Assembly: GCA_965207335.1 (NCBI GenBank)
Contig: OZ242267.1
Coordinates: 1,488,001-1,552,000 of the forward strand
Source of the DNA: G965207335 sp965207335
GTDB lineage: Bacteria; Pseudomonadota; Gammaproteobacteria; PS1; Pseudothioglobaceae
Length of the DNA stretch: 64,000 nucleotides
Reading direction: 5' to 3'
The translations under genes and the position numbers were made by a program. Of the stretch, positions 36,021 through 43,749 are shown piece after piece. Position 1 is the first letter of the stretch. The number at the start of each line of letters is the position of its first letter. Under the pieces are notes generated by a model. That model did not search any database and was not told where the DNA came from. It worked only from the letters and a program-made list of their open reading frames with translations.

Positions 36021-36398
36021 AAATAAAGAGGCTATTACTAACAAGTAATAGCCTCTATCTACAAACTAACTATATCCCATAGAGAGTTTGTAATTATAAG
36101 CGACTGACCGTAGTCGGAGAAATAAGACGGTCTCCTTTGTGTGCCAGTATGAGCATGCGATTTAAAAAATGGTTTTGCACCTCGATGATAAAGACCGGTT
36201 TATAAATGTAATTTATGGGAAGTGAATTACGAATTAAACTATGGGGTATAGTTATGTCTTATGCCATAAATAAGAAACGCTTAAAATAAGGAATCCTTAT
36301 AATAAGCAATCAATCAAAATAGATAAATTTTATTTATCACTTCAAAAATACTTTTTAAAAAAAGTAATCTCTTATTAATTTTAGAGATTACAAAATTA
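36021..36398 (+). other. structured intergenic region with terminator
   Basis: 36027-36056 is a perfect 12-bp hairpin (terminator, listed). From 36060 to 36300 several further helices can form: GACT/AGTC and GGAGA/TCTCC near 36100-36142, TTATAAAT/ATTTAT near 36200, AACTAT/ATAGTT near 36236-36253, and ATAAGGAATCCTTAT at about 36287-36301. No coding sequence is supported. It may hold a second structured RNA of the element. Confidence 0.4.
36027..36056 (+). terminator. hairpin terminator after DUF3275 gene
   Basis: AGAGGCTATTAC, loop TAACAA, GTAATAGCCTCT: a perfect 12-bp stem seven bases past the DUF3275 stop. Only a weak T-run follows (ATCT), so termination may be partial. Confidence 0.65.
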
Positions 36399-36555
36399 AC
36401 ACCTACAAGGTGTAAACAACCCAATGCAAACATATTACTATGATGAATAGTAGTACAGAGTGATGAGCTGATTGTTTGCATAACCGCAGGGAGATACTTT
36501 TGCCCTGGGTAAAAGCATCTCCTTGTTTTTAAAAAATAAAATAAAGGAGTATTAC
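36399..36555 (+). ncRNA. pseudoknot leader RNA, copy L3 (partly deleted)
   Basis: It matches L1 and L2 from ACACCTACAAGGTGT through CAACCCAATGCAAACA and TACTATGATGAATAGTA, but about ten bases including the GGGTTG arm of helix a are missing (ACAGAGTGATGAGCTG). Helix b (ATGCAAACA/TGTTTGCAT) remains. The switching part (AGGGAGAT, CATCTCCTT, SD AAAGGAG) is intact. It precedes the gene at 36556. Confidence 0.55.
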
Positions 36556-36990
36556 ATGTTATTAATAAACAGTCAAACCACATTTGTCTATGGATCTAGT
36601 TCTATTAAGGCTTTAGATAATAATACAAAAAAAAGGCTAGACGGCATAATGTCTGTTGGCATTAATATTGTTGTAGGTCAGAATAATTTTGATTATTTAA
36701 TACAGCAACACTTAGCCAAAGCAAAATATAATAGAGTGTGTGTTTATCACGACAGAATATGCAGGCATAATCTAAATAATTGGCAGACAAGGCATGTAAA
36801 AGGTGTTAATTATTTAACAAAAATTATGTTCACAAAAGAAGAGGCAGCAATGGCAGATGATGCTAATTACGGTTTAGCAATTTGGGACGGACAAAGTTTA
36901 GGTACTGAGGTTAATACAAATTACATGGTAGCTAAAAACAAGAAAGTGTCCGTTTATCAAATTAACAAAAAAAGCTTTATTTGGTGTTAG
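36556..36990 (+). CDS. SLOG/DprA-like nucleotide-binding protein
   Basis: 144 residues from ATG 36556, seven bases after SD AAAGGAG; a longer frame from 36523 would run through the leader hairpin. FVYGSSSIKALDNNTKKRL and GINIVVGQNNFDYLIQQHL fit the Rossmann-like GxS...G.xxxVGxxxGxD pattern of SLOG proteins, and ADDANYGLAIWDGQSLGT is the typical later block. The usual GD(A/C)xGxD binding loop reads GQNNFD, so nucleotide binding may be altered. SLOG-type proteins occur on ICEs and in defence loci as putative nucleotide sensors; the role here is unknown. Confidence 0.6.
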   Translation: MLLINSQTTFVYGSSSIKALDNNTKKRLDGIMSVGINIVVGQNNFDYLIQQHLAKAKYNRVCVYHDRICRHNLNNWQTRHVKGVNYLTKIMFTKEEAAMADDANYGLAIWDGQSLGTEVNTNYMVAKNKKVSVYQINKKSFIWC

Positions 36991-37029
36991 TAATCAACAA
37001 ACAAACCAATCACTAATACTAAGTGATTA

Positions 37030-37095
37030 ATTTTACCCACTAGGGACTTGCCTCCCTAGTGGGAAGCAGTCTCTTATTTTTAAGGAGAGACTATT
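37030..37095 (+). promoter_or_regulatory. switch-type hairpins over the SD of 37096 gene
   Basis: CCCACTAGGGA pairs with TCCCTAGTGGG, and AGTCTC pairs with GAGACT around the SD AAGGAG. Alternatively AGGGACT of the first arm can pair with AGTCTCT (one wobble) and free the SD. Same logic as at 29000-29058. Confidence 0.5.
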
Positions 37096-37626
37096 ATGGG
37101 AGCTTATCTATATGCTAAGTTACTTGATAAAAAACAGGCATTAAAAGCAGATGATTTTATTGCAACAATTAAAGAAAACAAACAATTAACCGCTATTAAT
37201 TTAGGGGTTAATATAACTTGTCAAAAAGATATAGACATGGTGAAAAATGACTATGAAAATAGTGTTGGTTTTATAGCAGATACAGCTGAAGAAAAACTAA
37301 AACACCAACTATCTATGATTGCAATGTTTAAAAAAAGTATTGGCAAGTTAGATTATAAAGTAAGCGGTATTGATTTTGATGGAATAGATATAAAAGAACA
37401 TCAGTTTTTTTATTTGTTAACACAAGTGTTTGTTAAACTTAATCAAAAATTTAAAATGAAATATTTGTTTGCATCTTGTGCCTTTAATACAGACTTTGAT
37501 TATTTTAGCTTAGACAATATGAAAGCAATTACTCACAACGGTGACTTGTTGTCTGGTAAGAGTATTTGCAAAAGCACTACTGATTTTGATAGATACTATA
37601 AGTTGAAAGATATATTAAAATCATAA
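37096..37626 (+). CDS. ICE accessory protein of unknown function
   Basis: 176 residues, soluble, mixed alpha/beta, no signal peptide or membrane segment. Blocks such as TAINLGVNITCQKDIDM and YLFASCAFNTDFDYFSLDNMKAITHNGDLL are protein-like but match no family I know. SD AAGGAGAG stands in a switching hairpin. It follows the SLOG-like gene and is closed by a strong terminator. Confidence 0.55.
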   Translation: MGAYLYAKLLDKKQALKADDFIATIKENKQLTAINLGVNITCQKDIDMVKNDYENSVGFIADTAEEKLKHQLSMIAMFKKSIGKLDYKVSGIDFDGIDIKEHQFFYLLTQVFVKLNQKFKMKYLFASCAFNTDFDYFSLDNMKAITHNGDLLSGKSICKSTTDFDRYYKLKDILKS

Positions 37627-37662
37627 AAAACACATCCCCTAATATAATAGGGGGTGTTTTTA
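37625..37662 (+). terminator. Rho-independent terminator
   Basis: AAAAACACATCCCCTA, loop ATATAA, TAGGGGGTGTTTTT: a strong stem ending in a T-run, right after the stop of the gene at 37096. Confidence 0.9.
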
Positions 37663-37801
37663 AGTACATTTATAAAAAAGTGTATTTAAAAACACTAATA
37701 ATTTTATTACCCTGTCATTGATTGATTAGGTTTTTTAGTTGTATTTATTGTATTGATATTATCATATATAACATTTAAAAAGCTAATATAAAAAAAGCAT
37801 T

Positions 37802-38299
37802 ATGAGATATTATATTAATTTACATCTAGTATTTATATTATTTATTGCCGCTCAAAATATTTATTCACAGCCTGTAATAATATATGATAGTGGTAATACT
37901 ATTGATGCACAGCAATTTTATCCATTTGAAAAACCACAAATTAATGATATATTATTACCCGAGGTAAATATACCGCCACAAAATAGGTTTCCAATTATAA
38001 CCAAAGAGATGAGTGTTGGTAAAATTAATACTAAAACTATTAAATATAATATTCCTAAGCCGATTTGTATTATTGGTTATGATGATACATCAAAATATTG
38101 GCTACAACAAAACAGCAAAATATTAACTAAACTTGGTGCTTTATGCTTTGTTGTAAATGTTAGTACTAAAAAGCAACTAGCAGAATTACAAAATTTAATA
38201 AATGTTAATATGCAAGCCGTATTAGGCAGTGATTTTGCTAAATATCTTAATATCAAACATTATCCATTACTTATTTATAACAAAAAGGTGCAGCAATGA
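37802..38299 (+). CDS. integrating conjugative element protein, PFL_4695 family
   Basis: 165 residues with a signal peptide (about 1-22, ending QNIYSQ). VIIYDSGNTIDAQQFYPFEK, then PICIIGYDDTSKYWLQQN, KLGALCFVVNVSTKKQLAEL and LGSDFAKYLNIKHYPLLIYN follow the TIGR03765 family along its full length. Members are secreted components of the transfer system of PFGI-1/ICEclc-type ICEs, normally just before the coupling protein TraD, as here. It overlaps the next gene by four bases. Confidence 0.85.
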   Translation: MRYYINLHLVFILFIAAQNIYSQPVIIYDSGNTIDAQQFYPFEKPQINDILLPEVNIPPQNRFPIITKEMSVGKINTKTIKYNIPKPICIIGYDDTSKYWLQQNSKILTKLGALCFVVNVSTKKQLAELQNLINVNMQAVLGSDFAKYLNIKHYPLLIYNKKVQQ

Positions 38300-38487
38300 C
38301 TAATAATCAAAACGAAAGCGAAAAAGAATTTGCCATATACAGTAATGAACAGGAGCGCTTATTAAATGAGGGACAAACTTATCCTAATTACGATACCGCC
38401 ATGTCAGTGTTATCTAACATGATGTTATTTGGTACAATACCTCCTTGGGCAAAAGGTACTAAATTAGAAGTTGTAGAACTTGTTTAA
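38296..38487 (+). CDS. small ICE protein between PFL_4695 homologue and TraD
   Basis: 63 residues, soluble and acidic (NESEKEFAIYSNEQERLL, FGTIPPWAKGTKLEVVELV). Its start overlaps the PFL_4695-type gene (ATGA), and its stop is two bases before the TraD start, so it belongs to the same operon. Short genes of unknown role occupy this spot in related ICEs. No motif is recognised. Confidence 0.65.
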   Translation: MTNNQNESEKEFAIYSNEQERLLNEGQTYPNYDTAMSVLSNMMLFGTIPPWAKGTKLEVVELV

Positions 38488-38489
38488 TT

Positions 38490-38618
38490 ATGAAAAAATA
38501 TCCCATTGAGTCTTTATTGCGTCCAGTACTAGAGTTTTATGTCGTTACAGTAGATGTAGTAGCAATAATAGCCCTACTTGTATTCCATAATTTATTTATC
38601 GAGCGTAAAACCCACTAA
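38490..38618 (+). pseudogene. TraD-like coupling protein, N-terminal stub cut by IS
   Basis: Starts at ATG 38490 with KKYPIESLLRPVLEFYVVTV and one membrane segment (DVVAIIALLVFHNLF), the start of the SXT/TOL-type TraD coupling ATPase. The frame enters the IS element at 38591 and stops after nine foreign codons. The ATPase domain is not found elsewhere in the window. This ends any chance of autonomous conjugation unless it is supplied in trans. Confidence 0.7.
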
Positions 38619-38659
38619 TCGCTTTTGCGTTGGTGGGATGTAAGCGACAAAGATAGTAA

Positions 38660-39064
38660 TTAACCTTGACTTAAAATGTATTGACGAATTGTATCTGGTG
38701 ATGCTTCGCCTATTGAACAAACGAAATAACCTGAACTCCAAAAAATATTTTTGTACCAATACTCTTTACGAAGTAATGTTGGATGTAATTGCCAAATGTG
38801 AGATGTAGATTGTTGTTTTAACCTACGGACTATTTGAGATATTGAAAGACGTGGAATGTAACGGATAAGAAAATGTATATGGTCTATATCTGACTGAAAG
38901 ACTTCTACACTAAAATCTGAATTATCTATGATATTGTTGAATATTTGGTACATATCTTGTTTAAGTTGATTAACCAAAAGTGGTTTACGATATTTTGTAA
39001 CCAATATGATATGTGCTTTTAAGTAATGTTTTGAATGGTTTGTAGAAATGTAATTTGATTGCAT
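38660..39064 (-). CDS. tnpA: TnpA, IS200/IS605-family HUH transposase (copy 2)
   Basis: Identical protein to that at 31408: HUH motif HIHFLI and nucleophile Tyr in RQYILSQ, 134 residues. Intact. Confidence 0.93.
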   Translation of the reverse strand: MQSNYISTNHSKHYLKAHIILVTKYRKPLLVNQLKQDMYQIFNNIIDNSDFSVEVFQSDIDHIHFLIRYIPRLSISQIVRRLKQQSTSHIWQLHPTLLRKEYWYKNIFWSSGYFVCSIGEASPDTIRQYILSQG

Positions 39065-39211
39065 AATGTAGTATTTAGTTTAAATTATTTACAACCAAAG
39101 ACGGAATGATTTAGACTAAATACGGTATTAATTAAATAATATTTACAAAAACTTTTACATTTCGTATAAAATATTGTACTTTTACAGAATATTAGACTAT
39201 TTAATAATAGA

Positions 39212-40408
39212 GTGAAGAATATACATAGAACATATAAATTTGAATTATTACCTAATGAGGAACAGAAAACCTTGTTAGATAAGCACTTCGGTTGTGTTAG
39301 ATATATTTACAATCACTTTTTAAATGAACGTAAGGAACAGTACCAAGCGGATAAGAAAACTGATAATTACTACGGACAAGCAAAAACCTTAACTGAATTA
39401 AAGAAAAAAGAAGATACTGTTTGGTTGAAAGAAGTCAATTCACAAACACTTCAATTTGCTTTAAGAAGTTTAGATACGGCTTATGTTAATTTCTTTCGTG
39501 GAAATGCAATGTTTCCAAAGTTTAAATCAAAACGTAAAAAGAACACATTTACAGTACCACAACGCACAAAAGTGCTTGATGGTAGAATATATGCACCTAA
39601 ATTTAAAGGTGGTATTAAAGCAAACATTCATAGAGAAATAAAGGGTGAGATAGGTAAGTTCACAATATCTAAAACCCCGACTGGTAAATACTTTGTTTCA
39701 ATATTAACTGAACAAGAATATGAACCAAGTAAAAAAACTGGCAAATCAATTGGGATAGACTTAGGTTTAAAAGACTTTGCTATCACTTCTGATGGAATTA
39801 AATACAAAAATAATAGATATACAAAAAGATATGAAAGACAGTTTAAGAAAGCACAACAACATCTTTCTCGTAAAACAAAGGGTAGTAATATGTTTGAAAA
39901 ACAAAAACGTAAAGTTGCCTTAATTCACGAGAAAATAGCAAACACAAGACAAGATGTATTACATAAAGTAAGTAATGATATTGTATCTAATTTTGATATA
40001 ATTTGCCTTGAAGATTTGAATATTAAAGGAATGATTAAAAATAGAAAACTATCCAAACATATTGCTGATGCAAGTTGGGGTACATTTGTTAGATTTGTTG
40101 AGTACAAGGCAAATTGGAATGACAAAACTGTTGTTAAGATAAACCGTTGGTATCCTAGTTCAAAGACTTGTAGTGTTTGTGGATACATAAATCAAGACTT
40201 AAATCTTTCAGATAGAGAGTGGACTTGCAAAAATGGTCATAAATTAGACCGTGATTTGAATGCAAGTATCAATATTCTAAAAGAAGGATTAAAAATATAT
40301 CGTGAGGAACTTGCGATTACAAAGGTGGAGGAAAAATCAGACATTGTTAGCAATGCACATCCTGCGAAGCCCGAAGCCCAACCCATCGGCTCTGCCGTGG
40401 GTGGGTAG
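39212..40408 (+). CDS. tnpB: TnpB, IS605 OrfB-type RNA-guided nuclease (copy 2)
   Basis: Identical protein to that at 30064, 398 residues with complete RuvC residues and zinc finger. The start codon is GTG (39212), as in copy 1. The guide part of its RNA would be the sequence just past 40414, in the relaxase remnant, whereas copy 1 would read the PFL_4693 remnant side, so the two would have different targets. Confidence 0.92.
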   Translation: MKNIHRTYKFELLPNEEQKTLLDKHFGCVRYIYNHFLNERKEQYQADKKTDNYYGQAKTLTELKKKEDTVWLKEVNSQTLQFALRSLDTAYVNFFRGNAMFPKFKSKRKKNTFTVPQRTKVLDGRIYAPKFKGGIKANIHREIKGEIGKFTISKTPTGKYFVSILTEQEYEPSKKTGKSIGIDLGLKDFAITSDGIKYKNNRYTKRYERQFKKAQQHLSRKTKGSNMFEKQKRKVALIHEKIANTRQDVLHKVSNDIVSNFDIICLEDLNIKGMIKNRKLSKHIADASWGTFVRFVEYKANWNDKTVVKINRWYPSSKTCSVCGYINQDLNLSDREWTCKNGHKLDRDLNASINILKEGLKIYREELAITKVEEKSDIVSNAHPAKPEAQPIGSAVGG

Positions 40409-40414
40409 TTCACT

Positions 40415-40978
40415 ATCTTGTATTTCTGTTGCTGGCTGTTTGTTATCTTCTTCTTGTGTACCTTGTTTTTTAACTTCAATAATAGTGCCTGTGAATGGCT
40501 TTGGTGCTTTATCGTAGTATATTTTATCAAGCATAACTTTAAGCATTGTTAGCTGGACTTCTTTTTTAAAACCACCACCTGATATTCTAATATTCCATAT
40601 TGCTTTATTATCAGTATTAGCTACTATAATACCAAATTGCATCATTTCATCCATTAATCTTGGATTATCATAAGGTATGCCTTGTTGTTTGTCTTTTACT
40701 AGTGTCTCCCTTATGGTATCCATTATTACTTTTGATACTAAATATACATATTTATCGCTAGTATATGCTATTGCCCCTGGTTCATTAATTTTTAACTTTT
40801 TCTCTATCAGTAAATACCTTAAAGTATCTAGTAATTTATCTGCTAAGGATTTAGGTTTTACTTCTTGTTTGGTAGATACATCAGTTTGAATATTTTTAAG
40901 AGACTTAGCACTAGATTTCATATCTGCATGCTTAATAATATCCGCTAGTACTCCTCCTTGTGTTATATCGCCTTGTAT
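40415..40978 (-). pseudogene. TraI/MobH-type relaxase, C-terminal domain remnant
   Basis: The minus frame is open from a stop at 40979-40981 to the IS junction at 40414. GGVLADIIKHADMKSSAK, upstream of the first ATG (40921), matches the block before the C-terminal domain in MobH relaxases. TLRYLLIEKKLKINEPGAIA, then YLVSKVIMDTIRETL and FGIIVANTDNKAIWNIRI match the TraI_2 C-terminal winged-helix domain. The HD-type relaxase domain is absent and the DNA beyond 40985 is unrelated island DNA. The 3' end runs into the IS. It is a dead fragment of the ICE relaxase. Confidence 0.7.
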
Positions 40979-41040
40979 TTAATAATAAATTAAATATTAC
41001 AGGATCTTTTGATAAATAATCAGTTGTACTACTAACTGTG

Positions 41041-42342
41041 CTATGTAGGCAAAATTAGCATTATATACTTTTTATTACTGCCATTTATCCCATCAACAAA
41101 AAAATTAATACATATATTTTTACCCCCACTTACTACTAATTTTTCATCACAATTACCCCCAGAACCCCGATAATTAAACACAAAATCCTTACTTCCACTA
41201 TAAACAACAGCATCACTCTCAATTAAAACCCCGTCAATTGTCCCATCAAAACCAACATTTATATTATCAGGCAATTCATCAAAATGATAACCAATTATGG
41301 GGTCTTTATCTACCACAAAAAAGTCAAACTCATTAGAAAGAGGAAAATTCGTTTTAAAATCTGCCCGTAAATCCATAATATCATCAGCCGACAAATCCCC
41401 CCAACTACTCTTATTTAACAAAAAATAAACTGAAACATTTTTACCCCCACTTTTTTTTAACCTACTAAAATTCACCGAAACATTTTTCCCACCATTACTA
41501 TAATTTATATCCACCTTTAAAGTGTCATTTAAAATATTTATTTGCCTAACATTACTAACCGAAAAATTTATCGTATTATTAAAATAATCATTTATATTAG
41601 CCAAAGAATTATTCACAAAAACCCCTTGTATCTCCCTACTATCTAATCCACCACCCTCAAAAAAATCACATTTTAAATCCTGCGGTAAAAACTCCACTGC
41701 TAAATAATTCCCCCCATAAATCTCACTCAAATTTACAGCAATATCACCAACAAAAATATCTTTTTTTATAATACTCCCATTTGCTAAAAAAAACTTAGCC
41801 GAAGTGTTTATGAAGTAATATTTTTCTAAATTGCTTGGTAAATCAATATATTTTCCCCCATAAGTTCTAAAAGGTTTTAAATTTGAAGTGATATTTTCTC
41901 CATCAAAATCTATAATACATTTATTATTTATAGTTGATAAATCATCATAAGTTAAGGGTGAAAGTCCAGATATACTTTCACCTACTTTAAAATAATTATT
42001 TTTTAGAGTGTGGATATTTTGTTCAAGATTTGAACTTCCATAATCAAAACGAGCATAAGGCAATAATCTTAAACCTTGCTTGTAAAAGAAAAATCTTTTC
42101 CAAACTGATGTATCAAGTGGATTATAATCATAAAAATTAGCATAAGTTATGTTTTCATCAGTAAATAATGGATTTGTTTCATCATAAGTTAGGCAATTTT
42201 CTGTATTTGGAGAACAATAATAAGCACTAACTAATAAATCATTTTGATTTGGATCTTCTGGGGTAAAAGTAATTGTTGCTGAATAAACTAAAGAAAAGTT
42301 GAAAAAAAATAAAAGAAAAAATAATAATTTTGTTTTTGTCAT
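41041..42342 (-). CDS. secreted repeat-containing protein of unknown function (copy 1)
   Basis: 433 residues with a clear signal peptide (KTKLLFFLLFFFNFSLVYSA). The mature part looks beta-rich. A C-terminal module (KNVSVYFLLNKSSWGDLSAD to LPDNINVGFDGTIDGVLIES and GGNCDEKL) is repeated with the copy at 46789 and again in 46557. Two GGKN(V/I) steps begin each module. Asn-x-Ser/Thr sites are frequent. No known family is recognised. The codon use and extreme A/T bias on one strand differ from core genes, suggesting transfer. It is paired with the small secreted gene at 42452 upstream; the same pair is at 46789/48094. Confidence 0.6.
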   Translation of the reverse strand: MTKTKLLFFLLFFFNFSLVYSATITFTPEDPNQNDLLVSAYYCSPNTENCLTYDETNPLFTDENITYANFYDYNPLDTSVWKRFFFYKQGLRLLPYARFDYGSSNLEQNIHTLKNNYFKVGESISGLSPLTYDDLSTINNKCIIDFDGENITSNLKPFRTYGGKYIDLPSNLEKYYFINTSAKFFLANGSIIKKDIFVGDIAVNLSEIYGGNYLAVEFLPQDLKCDFFEGGGLDSREIQGVFVNNSLANINDYFNNTINFSVSNVRQINILNDTLKVDINYSNGGKNVSVNFSRLKKSGGKNVSVYFLLNKSSWGDLSADDIMDLRADFKTNFPLSNEFDFFVVDKDPIIGYHFDELPDNINVGFDGTIDGVLIESDAVVYSGSKDFVFNYRGSGGNCDEKLVVSGGKNICINFFVDGINGSNKKYIMLILPT

Positions 42343-42451
42343 AAAAATAAAAACAAAATTAATTTTTATAAAATAATGTGTTTATTATTGAGTTTAAAAA
42401 AATATTTTATAAATTTTAGGTATAAAAAAAGTGGTAAAACCACTAAAATAT

Positions 42452-42841
42452 TTAAAGTATTCCGCCATTACTTCCGCCACTTGTCGTCACTTCTGGTGTA
42501 TCATCTTTATCCTTAGTAACAGTATAAATAACTGCTGCTGCTAAAACCCCTAAACCAATTATTTGTCCTGTTGATAAACCTTGTTTATTATCTCCAACAT
42601 TTAAATAATTTGGATTTTGCTTATTAAGAACACTTAATGCCCCTGTTAATTCTGTGTTTGTATTGTTTGCCGTTCCATTAAATAAACTTCCGTTATAATT
42701 TATTGAAACCCCACCTAAGTGTTTTGAATCATTATTTAATCCATTAAGACTATAAGCATTAGCACTTGTTGCTAATCCTACTGACAAAGCAGTAGCACCG
42801 ATTATTTTTGTTAAACTTTTTGTTAGGTTTTTTATTTCCAT
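42452..42841 (-). CDS. small secreted/membrane protein (copy 1)
   Basis: 129 residues. Signal peptide ATALSVGLATSANA (residues ~16-29), a Ser/Asn/Gly-rich middle (LNGLNNDSKHLGGVSINYNG), a membrane segment GQIIGLGVLAAAVIYTV (~92-108) and a Gly/Ser tail after KDKDDTP. About 90% identical to the gene at 48094. The order signal peptide, exported middle, membrane anchor suggests a surface or envelope protein. It precedes the large secreted protein on this strand, with 109 bases between. Confidence 0.65.
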   Translation of the reverse strand: MEIKNLTKSLTKIIGATALSVGLATSANAYSLNGLNNDSKHLGGVSINYNGSLFNGTANNTNTELTGALSVLNKQNPNYLNVGDNKQGLSTGQIIGLGVLAAAVIYTVTKDKDDTPEVTTSGGSNGGIL

Positions 42842-43190
42842 AATTATAGTAGGACTTCATCATTTATAAAGGTTTTGGTAATTTTACTATTTTTTAGGGG
42901 TTTTTTTATTTTTTGCTTTTCTTAACAATTTTTTCTAAACTCATTCCAAACATAGAAAATTTAATTTTGGTTTCACTTTCTTTGCTCTCTAAGTCATCAT
43001 TTATAAAGGTTTTGGTAATTTTACTATTTTTTAGAGGTGAATTTACTTAAAATTAGTTTTTTTATTTTTTTTATAATTTTTTTTAATTTCTCTCCTTTTA
43101 AATAAATATCTATAAAAAGCATGGGTGTTGGGTTTTTTTGTTATTTATATTCTTAAAAATTATTATTTGAATAATATATACTTAAAAAAT
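42842..43190. other. remnants and duplicated short repeats
   Basis: No gene. CATCATTTATAAAGG followed by TTTTGGTAATTTTACTATTT occurs at 42859 and 42994, and again at 48503. Between the copies lies a stretch (about 42915-42990) that repeats the 3' end of the ORF6N gene at 43750 (CTTTTCTTAACAATTTTTTC). It is the scar of a segmental duplication. Confidence 0.6.
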
Positions 43191-43451
43191 TTATTTATAG
43201 GCAATATTATGGTGAACATAACGATAAAATAAAATAGTGTTTGTTATTTTTTCCAATCTAAATATCATAATAAAATGTTTGTTAATATGAATTCGTTTAA
43301 ATTTTTTTAGTTTATTTCGTAAATTTTTATACCTATTAATATTATTTGTATTTTGAATTTCAATAATTTTTTTCTCTAAAATTTCTGCTTCTTTACCTTT
43401 TAATTTTTTAATATCTTTTTCAAATTCTATGGAAAATTTTATTTCATACAT
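43191..43451 (-). CDS. RelE/YafQ-type toxin
   Basis: 86 residues. FSIEFEKDIKKLKGKEAEILEKKI, LRNKLKKFKRIHINKHFIMIFRL and ILFYRYVHHNIAYK match the RelE/YafQ mRNA-interferase fold. It overlaps the antitoxin at 43444 by eight bases. Basic, with His residues near the end as in YafQ. Toxicity is inferred from the family and the paired gene. Confidence 0.75.
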   Translation of the reverse strand: MYEIKFSIEFEKDIKKLKGKEAEILEKKIIEIQNTNNINRYKNLRNKLKKFKRIHINKHFIMIFRLEKITNTILFYRYVHHNIAYK

Positions 43452-43668
43452 TCTTATTTGCTCTATTTTTTAAAGCATTTAAAGCATTTTTAGTTTCATT
43501 TTTTGATAAAAAATTAGTCTCATTTATAGCTAAAATGCTATCAGAAAAATCCACATCTATTTCATTTTCATCAGCAAAATCAAAAACTTCATTTTTAATT
43601 TTTAAGAATTCATCCCTATATTTTAAAAGATTTTCATATTCCTGTTTTTGTATTGTTATAGTATCCAT
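43444..43668 (-). CDS. antitoxin partner, MDTITIQK family (1)
   Basis: 74 residues. The N-terminus MDTITIQKQEYENLLKYRDE is shared with the genes at 44879 and 45380, and the body is acidic, as expected for an antitoxin. The following gene is a RelE-like toxin with overlapping ends. A conserved upstream motif (see 43670-43725) contains AAAAGTGATACAATAAACTT. Confidence 0.7.
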   Translation of the reverse strand: MDTITIQKQEYENLLKYRDEFLKIKNEVFDFADENEIDVDFSDSILAINETNFLSKNETKNALNALKNRANKNV

Positions 43669-43725
43669 AATTTTATTTATTTAAGTGAAGTTTATAAGTT
43701 TATTGTATCACTTTTATAAGCAAAT
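43669..43725 (-). promoter_or_regulatory. conserved upstream region of antitoxin genes
   Basis: On the minus strand AAAAGTGATACAATAAACTT is followed by ATAAACTTCACTTAAA and the ATG. Near-identical versions precede 45061, 45580 and the broken antitoxin at 44565. GTGA and TCAC are inverted about 20 bases apart, which would suit autorepression by an antitoxin dimer. Confidence 0.55.
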
Positions 43726-43749
43726 TTTTGATTTTTAAGGTTTGTTTTT

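Larger units (their letters stand above)
38591..40414. mobile_element. IS200/IS605-family element, copy 2 (1824 bp, inverted)
   Basis: Identical to copy 1 (30058-31881) but in the opposite orientation. It separates the TraD stub on the left from the relaxase remnant on the right. The two copies face each other across a 6709-base segment (31882-38590), so homologous recombination can flip that segment. Confidence 0.9.

Noticed and set aside
36100..36200. GCACCTCGATG near 36170, similar to the 23S rRNA peptidyl-transferase region
   Set aside because: Only about 11 bases match and the surrounding bases do not continue the rRNA sequence.
40237..40530. Frames crossing the end of IS copy 2 (for example 40337-40411)
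   Set aside because: Chimeric reading of IS tip and relaxase remnant, without homology across the junction.
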